A stretch of DNA of 64,000 nucleotides from Microthrixaceae bacterium (GTDB lineage Bacteria > Actinomycetota > Acidimicrobiia > Acidimicrobiales > Microtrichaceae). Every line of letters begins with the position of its first letter. The first letter of the stretch is position 1. The stretch is taken from NCBI GenBank assembly GCA_027493675.1, contig JAOSKI010000034.1, positions 1 to 64,000 of the forward strand. Direction: 5' to 3'. The notes below the pieces were generated by a model, which did not search any database, had not been told where the DNA came from, and worked only from the letters and a program-made list of their open reading frames with translations. Of this stretch, positions 31,693-40,731 are shown in pieces. The translations under genes were made by a program, and so were the position numbers.

Positions 31693-32782
31693 CGGCCGGT
31701 TCGGAGGTGACGGCAGGCTCGTCGTCGAACTCGGTGTCCAGCACTGCGGGCAGTTCGTGGTGGTTGGTGAACAGGCCTGAGGCGGGTGACCCACCGGCCA
31801 GCGCGTCGGCTGCCAACACGATGGCCGACGCCGTGTAGGTCGACTGCTCACCGCCGGGGAAGTGGACCTCTTCGGGCACCACGATGCCGGTCCAGTAACG
31901 GTTGTTGTCGCCGCGCAGGCGTTGGGCCCAGTCGAACAGGCGCCGTGCCCAGTCGAGCTCACCCACGGCCAGGTGCGCCATCGCGCACTCGCAGGTCTCC
32001 GCAGCGGTGATCCAAGGGCGATCCGAGACGCAGCGGATGCCCCAGTTCTCGATCACGAAGGCGTCGCGGCGGTGGGCCAGGCGCTCCCGTCCGGCGTCCC
32101 CGAGGACCGCGCCGGTCAACACCGGGTAGTACCAGTCCATCGCCCACCGGTGCTTCGGCGCGAACGCATCGGGTTCGTCCCGCACGGTACGGGTGAGGCG
32201 GGCCGCGGAGCGACGCCAAGTTGGGCGCTCGTGACCGAGCTCCTCCGCGATGGCTATCGCACAGCGCATGCTGTGGCCGATCGAGGACGACCCGGTGAGC
32301 AACGCGAAGGTCCACGGTGTGCCGTCGGAGTGGCGTGCCCAGATCACCTCACCGCGGTGTGTCTGCAGGCCTCGCACGAACTCCATTGCGGATTCGATCA
32401 TCGGCCACATCGACTCCAGGGCGCCACGATCGCGGTAGCAGAGCCAGTGGAACCACACGCCGGCTGCCACATACGCGATGCAGTTCGCGTCCAGCTTGTC
32501 TTGTTCCACTCCGTCAGCGAGGTAGTACTGGTGCCACGACCCGTCGCCACGTTGGGCCTTCTGGAGCCACTCGAAGCCGGCTTCGGCCTCCTGACGCCGG
32601 CCACCCAGCATCATGGCCATGAGGGCCTCGGTGTGGTTCCAGGCATCTGCATGGCCGCCGGGGAACCACGGGACCATGCCTGTGGGGAGCTGCCATTCGG
32701 CTATCGCGTCCACTGTCGATCGGAGCTCGGTCGCGCTGACCGAGTCGCCCAGGTCGCGCAGGAAGTCGGGGGCATCAGGCAT
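31685..32782 (-). CDS. Alpha/alpha-toroid protein annotated in relatives as prenyltransferase-like
   Basis: Intact 365-residue soluble protein with repeated helical units rich in Trp. Marks are AIAEWQLPTGMVPWFPGGHADAW, FEWLQKAQRGDGSWHQYY, WHWLCYRDRGALESMWP-like helices and CECAMAHLAVGELDWARRLFDW. The QxxDGSW element recalls squalene-cyclase/prenyltransferase and six-hairpin glycosidase folds. No DxDD cyclase motif or zinc site is evident, so a glycoside-hydrolase-like role is equally possible. It overlaps the methyltransferase stop by eight bases (ATGCCTGA). Confidence 0.7.
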   Translation of the reverse strand: MPDAPDFLRDLGDSVSATELRSTVDAIAEWQLPTGMVPWFPGGHADAWNHTEALMAMMLGGRRQEAEAGFEWLQKAQRGDGSWHQYYLADGVEQDKLDANCIAYVAAGVWFHWLCYRDRGALESMWPMIESAMEFVRGLQTHRGEVIWARHSDGTPWTFALLTGSSSIGHSMRCAIAIAEELGHERPTWRRSAARLTRTVRDEPDAFAPKHRWAMDWYYPVLTGAVLGDAGRERLAHRRDAFVIENWGIRCVSDRPWITAAETCECAMAHLAVGELDWARRLFDWAQRLRGDNNRYWTGIVVPEEVHFPGGEQSTYTASAIVLAADALAGGSPASGLFTNHHELPAVLDTEFDDEPAVTSEPADG

Positions 32783-33596
32783 TGGTGGTCTCCGTTCTCG
32801 ACACGACCGCCGCCTGATCGGCCGATCGGCGAGTCGAGGTTCGCCGGGCTTCACCGGATGTGTCCGCGCCGCCGGGTTCAGTGGGCTTGTGGGCGTAGAC
32901 GACCACGCTCTTGCCCATCACCGGGTTGAGCAGCTTCTCGGCGGTCCGCGTCACAAGCGGTTGGTCCACCATGTCCCAGACCAGAAGCTCGTGGTAGGCG
33001 CGTACCAGGGGGTTGGTGTCGTTCGTCGGTCCCACCAGGCAGCGCAGCCACCAGTACGGGGAGTGCAGAGCGTGCACGCGGTGTGATCCGCGAACCTCGA
33101 ACTCCGCGGCGTCGAGGCGGGTCCTGAGCTGCTTCTCGGTGTAGATGCGCACGTGTCCACCAGGTGCCAGCGGCGCGTGGTACTCCGCGGAGAGCGCCCA
33201 ACAGATCTTCTCAGGAAGCCATGCCGGCACGGTCGCCGCCAGCACGCCCCCAGGACGCAGCACGCGGTGCAGCTCGGTCATCGCGTCGGTGTCGTGACCG
33301 ATGTGCTCGAAGACCTCTGAGCAGATGATGCGATCGAAGGTGTCGTCCGCGAACGGGAGGCGAAGTGCGTCTCCGTTCACGCAGGCGCCGAGGTTGCCCG
33401 CGGGCGCTTCGCCCTCGGCGAGCATCGCGGCCAACATCTCACGTACCGGGGGGAGCTCGTCGAATCCGTAGTCCAGGGCCACCAGGTCGGCCCCGCGGCG
33501 GAAGCATTCGAAGGAGTGCCGACCCGCCCCTGCCCCCATGTCCAGCACCAGGTCGCCGGGCGTGAGCCCGAGGAGGTCGTAGTCGACCGTCAGCAT
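32775..33596 (-). CDS. Class I SAM-dependent methyltransferase
   Basis: Methyltransf_11-type enzyme of about 273 residues. Motif I is LVLDMGAGAGRHSFECFRRG, followed by LVALDYGFDEL, the post-I GDALRLPFADDTFDRIICSEVFEHI and HRVLRPGGVLAATVPAW. The C-terminal part includes a membrane-proximal-looking PYWWLRCLVGP. The ATG at 33596 overlaps the GT4 stop (ATGCTGA). Context suggests methylation of a sugar or lipid-linked glycan; the substrate is not known. Confidence 0.85.
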   Translation of the reverse strand: MLTVDYDLLGLTPGDLVLDMGAGAGRHSFECFRRGADLVALDYGFDELPPVREMLAAMLAEGEAPAGNLGACVNGDALRLPFADDTFDRIICSEVFEHIGHDTDAMTELHRVLRPGGVLAATVPAWLPEKICWALSAEYHAPLAPGGHVRIYTEKQLRTRLDAAEFEVRGSHRVHALHSPYWWLRCLVGPTNDTNPLVRAYHELLVWDMVDQPLVTRTAEKLLNPVMGKSVVVYAHKPTEPGGADTSGEARRTSTRRSADQAAVVSRTETTNA

Positions 33597-34956
33597 CGTG
33601 TGGTACCGCTCATCCTGCTCATCGGCGCAGGTCCGAACACCGGGGGAAGCTCGAGGGTGGCGCGGTAGTGCTCCACCGTCTGCTCGGCGGTGTGGCGCCA
33701 GCTCCATCGATGGATGACCCGCTCGCGGCCCGCCCTGCCGATGGTCTCAGCGGCGTGCGGATCGTCGAGCACCGCCATGATCCCTCTCGCGAGGTCTCCG
33801 CTGTCGCCGGGGGCCACGGCGAAGCAGGTCTCTCCGTCGTTGCCGGCCACCTCGGGTAGTGCCCCCCTGTGGTGGCAACCAGTGGGCAGCCGGTGCTCAT
33901 GGCCTCGATGGCGGGCAGCGAGAAGCCTTCGTAGAGCGACGGCACGACTGCGCACGCGGATTCGTTGTAGAGCTCCACGATCCGCTGGTCGGTGACGCCC
34001 GAGACGAACTCCACCGAGTCGTCGAGGCCCAGCTCCGCGATCGTGCGCTGGGCCGCCGAGCCTTCCTTGAGCTTGCCCACCAACACCAGCTTCAGGTCAA
34101 GCTCCGGGCGGTTGGCACGTACCTTGGCGAGCGCCTCCAGAAGGTAGCGCTGACCCTTCATCGCCACATCCGAGGAAGCCGTGGAGATGATCCGGTTGCC
34201 AGTGCGCTCGATCTCCGGCAACGGCTTGAAGAGCTCCGGGTCCACGCCGACAGGAACCACGAACAAGCGTGCCGGGTCCACCTCGTGGTCACTGACGATG
34301 TCGTCGTAGGAGTTCTTGGACACGGTGATCACCCGTCGTAGACGCGAGGCGACCCTGGTCTGCATCCGGGTGAAGGAATACCACCGGGCCTTGCCCCAGC
34401 GGGCTCTGCGCGTCTCGGCGTGCTCCATCTCCAAGCGACGGTCGACGGTGATCGGGTGGTGGATCGTGCCCAGGACGGGTAGGCCGGAGCGTTCCAAGGC
34501 AAGAAGTCCGTAGCCGAGGCACTGGTTGTCCTGCACCAGGTCGAAGTCAGCGGTCCTTGCGCGCAGGTGGTCCCACGCGCGCATCGAGAAGGCAAGTGGT
34601 TCCGGGAAGGTGCCCGCCGAGAACGACGTGACCTCCAACCAGTCCCACCGGTCCTTCAGCTCCCAGAGCCCCGGCATGCGCATGGGGAAGTGGTCGTTGT
34701 AGATGTCGAGGCTCGGCAGCTCGACCAGCGGTACGCGTTCGTCGAGAACCGGATACGGCTGGCCCGAGAGCACCTCCACGTGGTGACCCAGGTCCGCGAG
34801 TGCCTTGGTGAGGTGGCGGGTGTAGACACCCTGACCTCCGACGTGGGGCTTTCCCCGATATGTCAGATACGCGATCCGAAGGGGATCGTCGGGGCCTGGT
34901 GGCCGACCGCCGGGGACCCGCCCGGAGGCTGCCGGGCTGTGGTTGACGGCAGACAT
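33590..34956 (-). CDS. Glycosyltransferase family 4 (one frame break)
   Basis: Retaining GT-B glycosyltransferase of about 455 residues. The acceptor-domain glycine loop is in GKPHVGGQGVYTRHLTKAL; LGTIHHPITVDRR and VITVSKNSYDDI follow; the donor domain has VVPVGVDPELFKPLP, LVLVGKLKEGS and the E-x7-E motif PSLYEGFSLPAIEAM. The frame breaks near 33870, after which GALPEVAGNDGETCF completes the family C terminus. First gene of a four-gene leftward chain. Donor and acceptor are unknown. Confidence 0.9.
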
Positions 34957-35130
34957 GATCTGCAACGTTAGCGAGTGGCTCTCCGGGGGTCATATTCGAC
35001 AGCAGGAGACGCACGCGGGTATAGGAGCGTGGTCGCACGCTGTGAGTCCTGGCCTACGGTGGGCGGTTCTCGCCTCCGGCGGGCGGCCCACTGTTTCCGG
35101 AAGAGCCGCCCGCTGTGGTCGAATTGCCCG

Positions 35131-35589
35131 ATGCGAGCACTGGTGCAGCGCGTCTCGTCCGCCTCGGTTGACCTCGTTGAGAGCGGTGAACGGGTCGGAG
35201 CGATCGGGCCGGGCCTGCTGGTGCTGGTAGGGGTGACCCACGACGATACGGCGTCACAGGTCGCCAGACTCGCGGAGAAGCTGTGGAACCTACGGGTGTT
35301 CCCCGACGCCGCGGGTGCCATGAACGTCTCGTTGGCAGCGAGGGCGGCTGACGGCGAGATCGCCTCGGTGTTGGTCGTGAGTCAGTTCACCCTCTACGGC
35401 GACACCCGCAAGGGCCGCCGGCCGTCGTTCATCGCAGCGGCGCGCCCCGAGCACGCGGAGCCGCTGATCGACGAACTGGTGGGTCGACTCAGCGGTCTCG
35501 GTGCCGAGGTGGCGACGGGTCGCTTCCGTTGCGAGATGGCAGTGAACCTCGTCAACGACGGACCGGTCACGTTGATGCTCGAGTCCTGA
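35131..35589 (+). CDS. dtd: D-aminoacyl-tRNA deacylase
   Basis: Intact 152-residue Dtd, which removes D-amino acids (and glycine) mischarged on tRNA. MRALVQRVSSASV, the active-site SQFTLYGDTRKGRRPSF and the Gly-cisPro-type motif NDGPVTLML are all present. The 3' end overlaps the converging lnt gene by 23 bases. Confidence 0.95.
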   Translation: MRALVQRVSSASVDLVESGERVGAIGPGLLVLVGVTHDDTASQVARLAEKLWNLRVFPDAAGAMNVSLAARAADGEIASVLVVSQFTLYGDTRKGRRPSFIAAARPEHAEPLIDELVGRLSGLGAEVATGRFRCEMAVNLVNDGPVTLMLES

Positions 35590-37049
35590 GGCGTCGCAAC
35601 CGGGAGATCGCCACCGCGGCAGCGGCACATGCCAGCGCCGGCGTCGCTCCCAGGGCCTGCGCCGGGGTGGTCGAGTCGTAGCGTTGGATCGTGCGGGTGA
35701 GCACCGCATCATCGGACACGGCCGTTCGTTGGTGGACGCCGCCGTAGGGGTCCACGAAGGCCGAGAATCCGGTGGGCGAAACCTGGACCACCCAGCGGCC
35801 GCTCTCGAGCGCGCAGCTGCGAGGACGCGATCTGTTGGGTCTGCACCTGGGTCAGCCAGTAGCTGGAGCCGTTGGTCGGGTTGAGGACCACCTGCCCTCC
35901 CGCGCGTACCCCCTCGCGCACCCGCCGGGAGAAGAACACCTCCCAACTCACCACGACGGCCATGGGGCCCGCGTCGGTCTCGATCACCGCCACACCCTCG
36001 CCGGGGACCTGGTCACGGGGTGGCAGGCTGGCTCCCGCGATCGGCTCGAACAGGAAGCGCGCTGGAACGTACTCTCCGAAGGGAACCCTCCTGACCTTGT
36101 CGAAGCGGTCCCCGAGAGTGCCGTCGGGATTGACCACCACGACGAAGTTCTCGAAGCGGTCCTCCCCCAACGAGGAATCGTTGACGGCGCCGACCGCGAT
36201 GGGTGCGCCGATGCGCGCTGCCTCGGCCGCCACCTCCTCACGCCACGGATGGTCCTCGAAGCGGCCGCTCACGTTGATGGCGTTCTCGGGCCACACCACC
36301 AGGTCGACACGATCCCCGGGATCCACATCGGGGTTCGCGGGAATCCGGCGGGTCGCCTCGAGGTGACGCTCGAACACCAGTGGCTCCTCGCCGCTGGAGT
36401 AGCGCGTTCCCTGTGGCCCGCCGCCCTGAACCGCGGCCACGGTGATCGAACCGGTGGGCTCGCCGAGCGGCCACAGGGCACCACCGAGCGCCAACGCCAG
36501 GATCGTGGCGACGATGCAAAGCGGTGCCGGCCAGGGGCGTGGCCCGCCGGTTCTGATCGCCGAGACCGCCAGGTACAGCGCCACGCCCAGGGCGCTCACC
36601 GCTGCGCCCAGGAGCAGATCGCCGCCCAATCGGGCGATCGGCGCCAACGGAGCACCGCTCTGGGTCATTCCCAGCATCGACAAGGGCACGCCGCCGAAGG
36701 GCCAGTGGGAGTGGAACCACTCGAAGGCCACGAGTGCTGCGGGCAACACCAGGAACCTGCGACGGTCGTTGGGAACGACCGCGCTGGTGGCCGCCACCAT
36801 CGGCCCCCAGCCGAACAGGACGCCGAAGGGGTACCCGGGAGCGGTGAGGCCGAGCATCCACAGCGTGGAGGGCCCGAACCACCCGATGCACACCATCCAT
36901 CCGATCCAGATCCGCCTCGGCAGCGAGGCATCTTCCAGCAGCCAGAGCCAGAGGGCGACGCCTGCCGGCGCGAGCGGCCACCAACCCCACGGCGGCAACG
37001 CGAACGCGATCAGTAGGCCGGCCACCAGCGAGAGCCCGCCGACAGCCAT
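35567..37049 (-). CDS. lnt: Apolipoprotein N-acyltransferase-like protein, nucleophile Cys replaced by Ser (one frame break)
   Basis: Membrane enzyme that N-acylates lipoproteins. Several N-terminal membrane helices (LSLVAGLLIAFALPPWGWWPLAP and others) precede a nitrilase domain. The catalytic Glu is in DLVVWPENAINV and the Lys in FDKVRRVPFGEYVPARFLF. Where Lnt has the nucleophile in ICYE, this protein reads VVVSWEVFF (codon AGT), so the Cys is Ser. NPTNGSSYWLTQVQTQQIASSQLRA is typical. After a break near 35815 the tail is WVVQVSPTGFSAFVDPYGG. The window encodes several lipoproteins that could be substrates. Confidence 0.85.
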
Positions 37050-37290
37050 CTGGGAATCTCGACACCGCGCCACGGACACCGGTGGATCTTTCCACCCATC
37101 CGCGCTCATCGGGAAGACCGGGGTGAGTTGACTCCACCTCATCGGGCGTACCAACCTTGTGCCATGCCAGAGGCAATGGTGCCGGTGGCTGAACCCCCGA
37201 GCTGCGAACGGGTGCTCCAGCAGCGCCTGCCAGGAACTTCGTGATGTTCCCCGCGGCGCTCGCCCTGATGTGGGGTAGGACGTCAGTGTC

Positions 37291-37320
37291 GGTGAGGTCG
37301 TCGTGGACGACGACCTCACC
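37291..37320. promoter_or_regulatory. Perfect palindrome with 14-bp arms
   Basis: GGTGAGGTCGTCGT (37291-37304) and its exact reverse complement (37307-37320) flank two G. It could be a repressor operator or an RNA hairpin. It lies about 140 bases before the PCuAC start. Confidence 0.6.
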
Positions 37321-37340
37321 GTGCTCAACCCACGAGTCCA

Positions 37341-37365
37341 TCACCGGTGAGTCGATCACCGGTGA
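37341..37365. promoter_or_regulatory. Two copies of palindrome TCACCGGTGA
   Basis: TCACCGGTGA at 37341-37350 and 37356-37365, 15 bases apart, each self-complementary. This is an operator-like arrangement about 100 bases before the PCuAC gene. Confidence 0.5.
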
Positions 37366-37460
37366 GCCGGATCCGCGTTCGCCCAGGTCGACCCCCGGCC
37401 TGAGCCCGCCCCATGGTTGTGGGGTGTGAGTGCCGGCCGTGTGCCGGAGGAGGAAGACAC

Positions 37461-38096
37461 ATGAATGCAAACCACAAGCTCAAGCGGACGGTGCTCGCCG
37501 CGGTCGCCGTGGTACTGGCGGCAGCAGGCCCACTCGCCGCGTGTGGCAGCGACGACGAGGCTGCTGAGGACACGACCACCACCACGGCGGCGGACACTGC
37601 GAGCGGATCAGCGGTGAGCATCGACGATGTGTGGGCGCGTCCCGGGACCGCCGGTGGGAACAGCGCGGTCTACATGGAGATCACCGGCGGCGACACCGAT
37701 GACGCGCTCGTCGGCGCGAGCGTCCCCACCGAGGTGGCCGAGTCCGCCGAGGTGCATGAGACGGTGACCGACGACGGCGACGACATGACCGACGACACCA
37801 TGACCGACGACGGCACGTCAGACGATCACATGACCGACGATTCAGCGGCCGACGACCACATGACCGACGACACCTCCGGGGATGCCGACGATCACGGCAG
37901 CGACATGATGACCATGCGGGAGGTCGACTCGGTGGCTGTCCCCGCCGGCGGGTCGGTCGACCTGGAGCCGGGTGGTTACCACGTCATGTTGCTCAACCTT
38001 GCCAAGGACCTGGCCGTGGGTGACACCATCGAGGTGACCCTGGACTTCCACAGCGGTGCCACCGAGAAGGTGACGGCCGAGGTCAAGGAGGCCTGA
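37461..38096 (+). CDS. PCu(A)C copper chaperone lipoprotein with an Asp/Met/His-rich insertion
   Basis: Extracytoplasmic Cu(I) carrier that helps metallate cytochrome oxidase. The signal and lipobox end GPLAAC (Cys28). The domain has WARPGTAGGNSAVYMEITGG, the first ligand in SAEVHETV, then MMTMREVDSVAVPAGGSVDLEPGGYHVMLLNL with the later Met/His ligands. Between the first His and the Met the usual short loop is replaced by about 45 residues (roughly 103-149) built of DDxMTDD and DDHMTDD units. The frame is intact. AGGAGG precedes the ATG. Its TGA overlaps the next ATG (TGATG). Confidence 0.9.
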   Translation: MNANHKLKRTVLAAVAVVLAAAGPLAACGSDDEAAEDTTTTTAADTASGSAVSIDDVWARPGTAGGNSAVYMEITGGDTDDALVGASVPTEVAESAEVHETVTDDGDDMTDDTMTDDGTSDDHMTDDSAADDHMTDDTSGDADDHGSDMMTMREVDSVAVPAGGSVDLEPGGYHVMLLNLAKDLAVGDTIEVTLDFHSGATEKVTAEVKEA

Positions 38097-38512
38097 TGGC
38101 CCGGGTACCGGTGCGCGTGTCCTTCCTGGCCGTGACGTCGGCCGTGGTTCTTGCAGGCGCCTGCAGCGACCCGGTGGATGACACGTCGTCGGATCGCATC
38201 GCGCCGGTACCCGAGTTCAAGTCGGTCGAGCCCACTGACGCCACCTACGACTACGACTACGTGATCCCAGCGGGTACCGGTGAGCGTATGGACGCCGGTG
38301 AGGAGGTCGAGATCGTGCCTGCCGAATTGAACGTCAAGGTCGGCGAGAACATCCGTGTCGTCAACGAGGACGTCCGCGGCGCAATGGTCGGGATCTTCTG
38401 GGTGCCCGCGAAGAGCACCGTGGCCATGGAGTTCAACTCGGCGGGCACGCTCAGCGGTGAATGCGACGTCCACCCCTCAGGCGAGTTCACGATCACGGTT
38501 ACCGACGTCTGA
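38096..38512 (+). CDS. Cupredoxin-like lipoprotein
   Basis: Exported protein of 138 residues with lipobox LAGAC (Cys23). The C-terminal half has a cupredoxin pattern: VKVGENIRVVNEDV, then [23 protein letters not shown], where Cys and His of CDVH are two ligands of a type 1 or related copper site. The upstream His expected after the N-x-D turn is missing (NEDVRGAMVG). Metal binding is therefore uncertain. Overlap with the PCuAC gene indicates a two-gene copper unit. The 3' end overlaps hemH by 36 bases. Confidence 0.8.
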   Translation: MARVPVRVSFLAVTSAVVLAGACSDPVDDTSSDRIAPVPEFKSVEPTDATYDYDYVIPAGTGERMDAGEEVEIVPAELNVKVGENIRVVNEDVRGAMVGIFWVPAKSTVAMEFNSAGTLSGECDVHPSGEFTITVTDV

Positions 38513-39431
38513 TTCGGCTCGGTCCGCGGTGGCCTTCACGAGTGATGCGAGAGCATCCATCACCGCAGGATCGTCGTTCACCACCTGTGTCCGACGGAAT
38601 GCGAGGCCGGCTTCTTCGGCGGCCGCGGAGGCCTCGATGTCGATGTCGTGGAGCACCTCGAGGTGGGCCGAGGTGAAACCCTGCGGAACCACCAGGACAC
38701 CGTCGTAGCGACCCGTGTGGCCCAACTCGGCGATGCCTCGAGCAGGTCCGGGCCGCGCCACGCTTCGGGTGTGGCTCCTGCCGACTGCCATCCCAGGCAC
38801 CAGTCCGCCGTCGATTCCAAGCCGGCCAGGGCGGCGATGGCCGATGCGGACTCACGGAGTTGGTCCGGGTAGGGATCTCCCGTGAGCACCCGTTCGGGCA
38901 GGGAATGGGCGGTGAACACAGCCATGGTGCGCTCGGGCAACGCCCTCATGTGATGCCGCACCTGGTCGGCCTGGAAGGCGATCAGCGCGCCGAGCATGTG
39001 CCAGTTGTCGATGCGACGGTATTCGACAGCTTCGACCTCCTCGATCATCGAGGCCGCCTGACCGTGGTACTCGCCCACGCTCGCAGCGCAGTAGTGGGGA
39101 CTCAGCACGAGCCCGACGATCCGGCCCACGTCCGATTCCACCAGCGAGGCCATCCCTCGCCGATTCCGGGCGTCGAGTGCTTGGTGCCGAGCGCCACGAC
39201 CCAGTCGTCGGTCTCGTCGGGCATGCCGGCCAACGCCGATTCGATTGCGGTCACCTGTTCAGCGGTGCGCGGCGAGAGCCGTGGTTCCACCGACCGCCTC
39301 GTAGCGCCTTGTCAGGTCGGCGAGCTGCGCGTCGGTTGGTGGCCTGCCGCGACGGATGGGTGTAGTACGCCTCGATGTCATCGGCGGAGGTGGGTGATCC
39401 GTATGCCATCACCAACAGGCCCGATGTCATG
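38477..39431 (-). CDS. hemH: Ferrochelatase, coproporphyrin type expected (several frame breaks)
   Basis: Enzyme inserting iron into the porphyrin; with HemQ present in the window the substrate is expected to be coproporphyrin III (CpfC). [25 protein letters not shown] is the typical start, [14 protein letters not shown] holds the active-site His region, [11 protein letters not shown] is the signature near the metal site, and [23 protein letters not shown] is the conserved C-terminal block. Frame breaks fall near 39340, 39270, 39165 and 38740. It follows hemE, whose end overlaps or is fused to it. Confidence 0.9.
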
Positions 39432-40512
39432 GGGACGGTCTCCGTGCCGGAGGCTCCGTCTGCACGGGTCGTGGGAGGCACCGACCGGCTGTGGACGTAG
39501 TCGACCAGCCTCTCGAGTACCTCCGGATCGGTTTCGGGCAGGACCCCGTGACCGAGGTTGAAGATGTGCCCGCCCCTGGGGTCGGCACCCCGCTCCAACA
39601 CGTCGCGGGCGGCGGGCTCGGTGGCCTCCCAACCCGCACCACCAGGGCAGGGTCCAGGTTGCCCTGAAGGGCGGTGCCAACAGGCACCCGGTCACGGGCT
39701 GCATCAAGGGGTGTGCGCCAGTCGACGCCGACCACGTCTGCGCCGGCACGCGCCATGAGCCCCAACAACTCGGCGGTGTTGGTTCCGAAGTGGATCCGTG
39801 GCACACCGAGGTCGGCCACACCGGCGAGCACCTTGGCGCTCGCCGGAAGCACGAAGCGTTCGTAGTCGGGGGGTGAGAGGGTCCCGACCCAGGAGTCGAA
39901 GAGCTGCACCGCGGACGCGCCCGCCTCGACCTGGGATCGCAGCGACGCGACGGCGATATCGGCGAGAGAGTCCATCAGCTCGTGCCAGAGGACTGGATCG
40001 GTAGCCATGAGCGCCTGGTGCGAACCCATGTGCGTGTGGGTCTACCTTCGAGCAGGTAGCTGGCCACCGTGAAGGGTGCCCCGGCGAAACCGATCAAGGG
40101 AACTTCGAGCTCGGGGCCAGGTTGGCCACGGTCTGGATCACGTAGGGCGTGTCGAGTTCGGCCTCGAGCGGGCGCAGGCGTGCCAGATCCGCCCTGGTGT
40201 CGAACCGATGCTCCACCACGGGACCGATCCCAGGTTGATGTCGACCCCGAAGCCGATGGCGTGCACCGGGGTCATGATGTCCGAATAGAGGATCGCCGCG
40301 CCCACGCCGTAGCGCCGCACCGGTTGCAGCGTGATCTCCGTGGCGCGGTCCACGTCGGCTATCGCATCGAGGATCGTGCCCTCACCGCGGATCGCGCGGT
40401 ACTCGGGCAGGGAGCGACCTGCCTGACGCATGAACCACACGGGGGTGCGTTCGACCGGCTCACCCCGAGTGGCGCGGATGAACGTCGAGTCTGCGTGTGG
40501 AGTCGGTGTCAT
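39427..40512 (-). CDS. hemE: Uroporphyrinogen decarboxylase (several frame breaks)
   Basis: Converts uroporphyrinogen III to coproporphyrinogen [18 protein letters not shown] near the N terminus, [56 protein letters not shown] and [17 protein letters not shown] are all family marks. Breaks lie near 40225, 40100, 40035 and 39640. The 3' end is ambiguous. One frame ends at 39427 with an ATGA overlap to hemH; the frame that carries the last conserved block runs straight into hemH with no stop. Confidence 0.9.
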
Positions 40513-40731
40513 CACCGGGGAGTCTCCCACCAGCGTGTTCGCAACAGGAATCCGTGGTTGTGGCGGTCCATGGGCCATCCTGATCGTGTGGAGGTGCCGG
40601 CCTGATGGATCCCACGTCCTGCGGGTACAATGGCAGACCCCCGATCCAGGGTTCACAGCAGTCCTGAGCCTGCTTCGGTGGACGACCGCGCGGTCCCCGG
40701 ACCCTTCGGCGAGGTACTCAGTGGAGGTTGA

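Larger units (their letters stand above)
37050..37460. other. 410-base region with palindromes upstream of the copper genes
   Basis: No convincing gene. A minus-strand frame starting near 37341 (MDSWVEHGEVVVHDDLTDTD) stays open into the lnt leader but matches nothing I know. The stretch holds a 14-bp-arm perfect palindrome and two copies of a 10-bp palindrome, listed separately. Confidence 0.5.

Noticed and set aside
37130..37341. Minus-strand ORF starting MDSWVEHGEV upstream of lnt
   Set aside because: No family recognised, it has no clear end before lnt, and it overlaps the palindrome cluster; not supported enough to call a gene.
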